Origin: an uncultured Clostridia bacterium | Lineage (GTDB): Bacteria > Bacillota > Clostridia > Peptostreptococcales > Anaerovoracaceae | Assembly (NCBI GenBank): GCA_937915045.1 | Contig: CALDNM010000237.1 | Location: 1-7,914 of the forward strand | DNA length: 7,914 nucleotides | Direction: 5' to 3' | Program-made: the position numbers and the translations under genes | The notes under the pieces: generated by a model | Databases searched by the model: none | The model's input: only the letters and a program-made list of their open reading frames with translations | What the model was told of the DNA's origin: nothing | Part shown: piece after piece, positions 5,330 to 7,914 of the stretch | How the letters are laid out: each line of letters opens with the position of its first letter | Position numbering within the stretch: position 1 is the stretch's first letter

Positions 5330-6067
5330 CTATTTATCTCTCACTACGCCGAGCGGATACTCCGCGAACATTTTATCTCTCAGGAAATCCAGCGAGTCGA
5401 GCGGGCTGAGTCCCCAGTTCGTCGGGCATGAAGTAACGATCTCTACCATCGAAAATCCCTTTTCATCGAGCTGATTCTGGAACGCCTTTTTGATCGCCTT
5501 CCTCGTCTTGATGACATTCTGCGGCGTGTCCACCGAAGTCCTCACGAGGTACGTCGGCGCTGTCAGCTGGTTCAGGATCTCGCACATGTGCATCGGGTAA
5601 CCGTGCTCTTCCGCGTTCCTGCCTCCCGGCGTCGTCGTCGAATTCATTCCCAGTAATGTAGTTGGCGCCATCTGTCCGCCGGTCATGCCGTATATGCCGT
5701 TGTTGACGAATATGACGCTTATGTTCTCACCTCTGTTGGCTGCCGACATCGTTTCCGCGAGGCCGATCGCCGCAAGGTCGCCGTCTCCCTGATATGTGTA
5801 AACGAGCGAATCCGGGCTGCTTCTCTTGATGCCCGTCGCGACCGCGCAAGCTCTTCCGTGAGCCGCGATCGTCTCGTCGCATGATACGTAGAACTGTCCG
5901 AGTCCGCAGCATCCTACGCCCTCGACTCTTACGAGTTTGTCGAGTTTGCCCATATCTTCCGCGACTTCACCGATCAATTTGTGTACTGTCCCGTGCATGC
6001 AGCCCGGGCAAAAACCGGAGACTGTGTCGGGCAGTACCCCGAGCGTCTTCTTATAAACCTTCTCCAT
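5330..6067 (-). CDS. 2-oxoacid:ferredoxin oxidoreductase, beta subunit (TPP-binding)
   Basis: The 245-residue beta subunit binds thiamine pyrophosphate and carries out decarboxylation of the 2-oxoacid. The TPP motif is complete: GDGD at 94-97 and NN at 122-123, 24 residues later. CPGCMHG (20-26) is the conserved N-terminal cysteine segment of this family, and GVGCCGLGQFYVSC (50-63) adds further family-typical cysteines. GMTGGQMAPTT (127-137) is also characteristic. The ATG overlaps the alpha stop by one base (TAATG) and AAGGAGGTGC lies just upstream inside the end of alpha, so translation is probably coupled. It is an intact korB-like gene; length and motifs match the four-subunit enzymes rather than fused pyruvate:ferredoxin oxidoreductase. 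Confidence 0.95.
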   Translation of the reverse strand: MEKVYKKTLGVLPDTVSGFCPGCMHGTVHKLIGEVAEDMGKLDKLVRVEGVGCCGLGQFYVSCDETIAAHGRACAVATGIKRSSPDSLVYTYQGDGDLAAIGLAETMSAANRGENISVIFVNNGIYGMTGGQMAPTTLLGMNSTTTPGGRNAEEHGYPMHMCEILNQLTAPTYLVRTSVDTPQNVIKTRKAIKKAFQNQLDEKGFSMVEIVTSCPTNWGLSPLDSLDFLRDKMFAEYPLGVVRDK

Positions 6068-7149
6068 TACAGCACCTCCTTTATCAGCTCGCGCGCAGCG
6101 GCCATCACCTGATCATTTGTCAGAAGCTGTCCGCCGGATCTGAGACATTCCTTGATCGGGCATCTTCCGTGCACCGCGTATTCGACGTCCCATTTCATCT
6201 GCGCCGGGATCGACATCTCGACATCAAGGATGCCTTTGACTCTTCCGAAATCTATGTCCTCGAACGCCTGGTACGGGAACGGCGAAACTGTAATCGGTCT
6301 TATCATGCCGATCTTCACGCCTTCTTTTCTGAGTTCTCTTATGACGACTTCCGATATGCGGGCCGAGATGCCGTAAGACGCGATGATGATCTCCGCGTCA
6401 TCTGTCATCCGATTTTCGACTCTGATATCCTTGTCCCAAGTGTCGTAGAGCTTCGCGGCTTCGATGTTGACAGCTTCCTGTCCATTTCCGACGCTTCCCG
6501 GTCTGCAGTAAGCCTGCTGTCCGAGCGGGTGTCCGACGATCGCTCTGTCCGCGTACGCTTCTCTGAGCTTCGCGAGTTCCGCGTCAGTTTTCATCGGCGG
6601 TAATACCACCGGCTCCATCATTGTCCCGACTACTCCGTCAGTGAGTACGAGTACAGGGTTCTGATCTCTGGCCGCGAGGTCGAACGCCTCGTAGACCATG
6701 TCGACGCATTCCTGCACTGTCGACGGCGCGAGGACTATCATCCTGAAACCGCCATTGCCCGACGCCTTGGTCGCCTGGAAATAATCCTGCTGCGCAGGCT
6801 GGATCGCTCCGATCCCCGGGCCTCCCCTTACTACATTCACGTACACGATCGGCACACGCGCCGACGCGCTGTACGATACTCCTTCGCTGTAAAGGCTGAT
6901 GCCTGTGCTCGACGATGAGCTCATGGCTCTGATCCCCGTCGACGCCGCTCCGTAAAGCATGTTCACGGACGCGACTTCACTTTCGCCCTGAACGAATGTA
7001 CCGCCCACTTCAGGCATTCTTCTCGCGAAGTATTCCGGTATCTCGTTCTGCGGAGTGATCGGATATCCCGCGAAAAAACGGCATCCTGCTCTTGTAGCTG
7101 CTTCGGCGATTGCTTCGCAGCCTTTCATGAAAACACGTTGTTCTCCCAT
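6067..7149 (-). CDS. vorB: 2-oxoacid:ferredoxin oxidoreductase, alpha subunit VorB
   Basis: The 360-residue alpha subunit matches the family usually annotated as 3-methyl-2-oxobutanoate dehydrogenase subunit VorB. Diagnostic segments are GYPITPQNEIPEY (28-40), QGESEVASVNMLYGAAS (54-70), the Ser-rich turn SSSSSTGISL (77-86) and VVRGGPGIGAIQPAQQDYF (106-124). A C-terminal transketolase-like domain includes IRPITVSPFP (283-292). Known VorB enzymes act on branched-chain 2-oxoacids such as 3-methyl-2-oxobutanoate, making acyl-CoA, CO2 and reduced ferredoxin; close homologues may use 2-oxoglutarate, so the substrate is inferred. The frame is open to 7224 inside the ferredoxin gene, but the ATG at 7149 is preferred because AAAGGAG lies nine bases before it and the protein then starts with the family's usual MGE...MKG. 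It begins 20 bp after the ferredoxin stop. Confidence 0.93.
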   Translation of the reverse strand: MGEQRVFMKGCEAIAEAATRAGCRFFAGYPITPQNEIPEYFARRMPEVGGTFVQGESEVASVNMLYGAASTGIRAMSSSSSTGISLYSEGVSYSASARVPIVYVNVVRGGPGIGAIQPAQQDYFQATKASGNGGFRMIVLAPSTVQECVDMVYEAFDLAARDQNPVLVLTDGVVGTMMEPVVLPPMKTDAELAKLREAYADRAIVGHPLGQQAYCRPGSVGNGQEAVNIEAAKLYDTWDKDIRVENRMTDDAEIIIASYGISARISEVVIRELRKEGVKIGMIRPITVSPFPYQAFEDIDFGRVKGILDVEMSIPAQMKWDVEYAVHGRCPIKECLRSGGQLLTNDQVMAAARELIKEVL

Positions 7150-7158
7150 TGTTTGTCT

Positions 7159-7165
7159 CTCCTTT
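7159..7165 (-). promoter_or_regulatory. Ribosome-binding site deciding the alpha-subunit start
   Basis: AAAGGAG on the minus strand lies nine bases before the ATG at 7149, within the gap after the ferredoxin stop. The upstream in-frame ATGs at 7173 and 7224 lack comparable sites. Confidence 0.65.
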
Positions 7166-7169
7166 CCAA

Positions 7170-7373
7170 TCATTTCCACACTTCGATTGCTGCTTCCGGA
7201 CACATCTGCGCGCACATCGCGCACCCTATGCAGTTCTCCGGCTCCGCGGCAACTACGTAAAGATATCCTTTAGAGTTGACCTGGTCTCCGACCGCTAGTA
7301 CTTTTTTCGGACACGAGATCACGCAGTACTCACATGACTTGCATGCTTCCACGTTGATTTCGACTTTTCCCAT
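7170..7373 (-). CDS. 2-oxoacid:ferredoxin oxidoreductase, delta subunit (2x[4Fe-4S] ferredoxin)
   Basis: This small ferredoxin-like protein is the electron-transfer (delta, KorD/VorD-type) subunit. Numbered from the chosen start (67 aa) it has two complete CxxCxxCxxxCP motifs, at C11, C14, C17, C21 and at C48, C51, C54, C58, each binding a [4Fe-4S] cluster. The first motif reads CKSCEYCVISCP and the second CIGCAMCAQMCP. It is cytoplasmic and passes electrons from the TPP site to free ferredoxin. It is the first gene of the operon. An ATG two codons earlier (7379) is only two bases from AAGGAGG, too close for initiation, so the ATG at 7373 with an 8-base spacing was taken. No convincing promoter is visible before it; the preceding bases are the repeat array at 7413-7614, so transcription may come from upstream. 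Confidence 0.93.
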   Translation of the reverse strand: MGKVEINVEACKSCEYCVISCPKKVLAVGDQVNSKGYLYVVAAEPENCIGCAMCAQMCPEAAIEVWK

Positions 7374-7381
7374 CTGCATTG

Positions 7382-7388
7382 CCTCCTT
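7382..7388 (-). promoter_or_regulatory. Ribosome-binding site deciding the ferredoxin-subunit start
   Basis: AAGGAGG on the minus strand has a spacing of 8 to the ATG at 7373 and only 2 to the ATG at 7379, which favours the later start. Confidence 0.7.
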
Positions 7389-7412
7389 ATTATTCGCATG
7401 ATTTGGCTTCTT

Positions 7413-7614
7413 GATTAATTGAGTTTTGCTTGTTTGCTTTCGCTTTTGATTGCTTGAGTTTTTGCTTCTTGCTTTGCTTTTTGATTGCTTGAGTTTTTGC
7501 TTCTTGCTTGTTTTTGATTGCTTGAGTTTTGGCTCTTGCTTGCTTTTGATTGCTTGAGTTTTGGCTCTTGCTTTGATTTTGATTGCTTGTGTTTTTGCTT
7601 CTTGATTGTTTTAG
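7413..7614. repeat. Degenerate tandem array, about 33-bp period, T-rich on plus strand
   Basis: On the plus strand GATTGCTTGAG or a variant starts at 7413, 7448, 7483, 7516, 7548, 7581 and 7604, with spacings of 35, 35, 33, 32, 33 and 23 bases. Between anchors lie TTTTGCTTCTTGCTTG-type words. The minus strand, which is the sense of the downstream operon, is rich in A and contains few T residues. A 73-codon reading frame crosses the array (7415-7636, minus), but it reads the same unit CTCAAGCAATC in three different frames, so it is not a conserved protein. The array fills most of the 253-base gap between the gene ending at 7627 and the ferredoxin gene. Confidence 0.8.
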
Positions 7615-7626
7615 TTGATTGGGCTT

Positions 7627-7914
7627 TTATTCCCACTCGTACTTGAAATATAGATCCATCGGGAAGACATATTTATCTGTCCCGTTTTTAACTTCCTTAT
7701 ATATGTCGCGTCTGACGCACACGCTTCCGATCTTCGCGAAACCGCCCATCATCTCGTCCAGCTTCTTGAGGCCGCTGATGACGTCTTCGGGTTTTGTCTC
7801 GAAGCCGAGGTTCGGATTTGCCAGCACATAGATCTGATCGAGCCTTGCCGACTTCAGTATGTGCGACATCGTCCCGTCGATCTCTTCGATGAGATCAGAA
7901 GAGCGTCGTGTAGG
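7627..7914 (-). CDS. Unrecognised protein, C-terminal part (cut by window edge)
   Basis: The minus-strand frame is open from the right edge (7914) to a TAA at 7627-7629, giving 95 codons. An internal ATG at 7869 exists, but the 15 codons before it contain no stop and read as ordinary charged protein (PTRRSSDLIEEIDGT), and no ribosome-binding site precedes the ATG. I therefore treat it as the C-terminus of a longer protein. The visible part is mixed alpha/beta in character and ends in an aromatic-acidic tail (PMDLYFKYEWE). No family is recognised and there are no cysteine clusters, membrane segments or catalytic motifs. It lies upstream of the oxidoreductase operon on the same strand and no terminator is visible after it, so read-through into the operon is possible. 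Confidence 0.6.
   Translation of the reverse strand, partial: PTRRSSDLIEEIDGTMSHILKSARLDQIYVLANPNLGFETKPEDVISGLKKLDEMMGGFAKIGSVCVRRDIYKEVKNGTDKYVFPMDLYFKYEWE

Noticed and set aside
4633..5409. 258-codon open frame on the plus strand
   Set aside because: It starts inside the terminator, translates the 14-bp array as YQIYIVRYLLSDIIYQIYY and then runs antisense to the gamma subunit; no initiation signal.
5881..6603. 240-codon open frame on the plus strand
   Set aside because: It lies antisense to the well-conserved alpha and beta subunits and its product is an Arg/Ser/Val-rich shadow with no recognisable motif.
7389..7402. TGCGAATAAT as an extended -10 for the ferredoxin operon
   Set aside because: A start from it would fall on or after the ribosome-binding site, and no -35 is present in the repeat region.
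7415..7636. 73-codon Lys/Gln/Ser-rich frame on the minus strand
   Set aside because: The same DNA repeat is read in all three frames along it, repeat spacing is not a multiple of three, and it overlaps the preceding gene's end without a ribosome-binding site.

Overview
The window looks like part of the chromosome of an anaerobic, low-to-moderate GC Firmicute (Clostridia; Lachnospiraceae, Oscillospiraceae or Eubacteriales-like). The grounds are strong AGGAGG-type ribosome-binding sites before almost every gene, a ferredoxin-linked 2-oxoacid oxidoreductase, a Gram-positive LexA box, and a UvrX/YqjW-type Y-family polymerase next to a YolD-like gene. No species can be named. Every supported gene is on the minus strand, so transcription runs from high to low coordinates.

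Right edge to centre (7914 to 4638): the C-terminal end of an unrecognised protein (7627-7914) is followed by a roughly 200-base degenerate tandem-repeat array (7413-7614). Then comes a tight four-gene operon for a VOR/KOR-type 2-oxoacid:ferredoxin oxidoreductase, in the order ferredoxin subunit, alpha (VorB), TPP-binding beta, gamma. The operon is followed by a 14-bp tandem repeat (4697-4766) and a textbook rho-independent terminator (4638-4666). The four products should form one enzyme that oxidatively decarboxylates a 2-oxoacid (probably branched-chain) to its acyl-CoA and reduces ferredoxin.

Centre (4637 to 3118): a 32-bp-period array of four units lies just upstream of an extended -10 promoter. 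That promoter drives an AAA_14/DUF4143 ATPase with a restriction-endonuclease-like C-terminus.

Left (3113 to 1): a promoter whose -10 sits between the arms of a perfect 8-bp inverted repeat drives two lower-GC genes. These encode an integrase core-binding-domain-like protein with no catalytic domain and a 341-aa unknown. The stop codon of the unknown touches a near-consensus LexA box that overlaps the -35 of the next promoter, which drives an SOS-type Y-family polymerase and a YolD-like partner cut by the window edge.

The least explained material is the three unrelated tandem-repeat arrays (32, 14 and about 33 bp), two of which bracket the oxidoreductase operon, and the two-gene CB-domain/unknown unit with its operator-like promoter.
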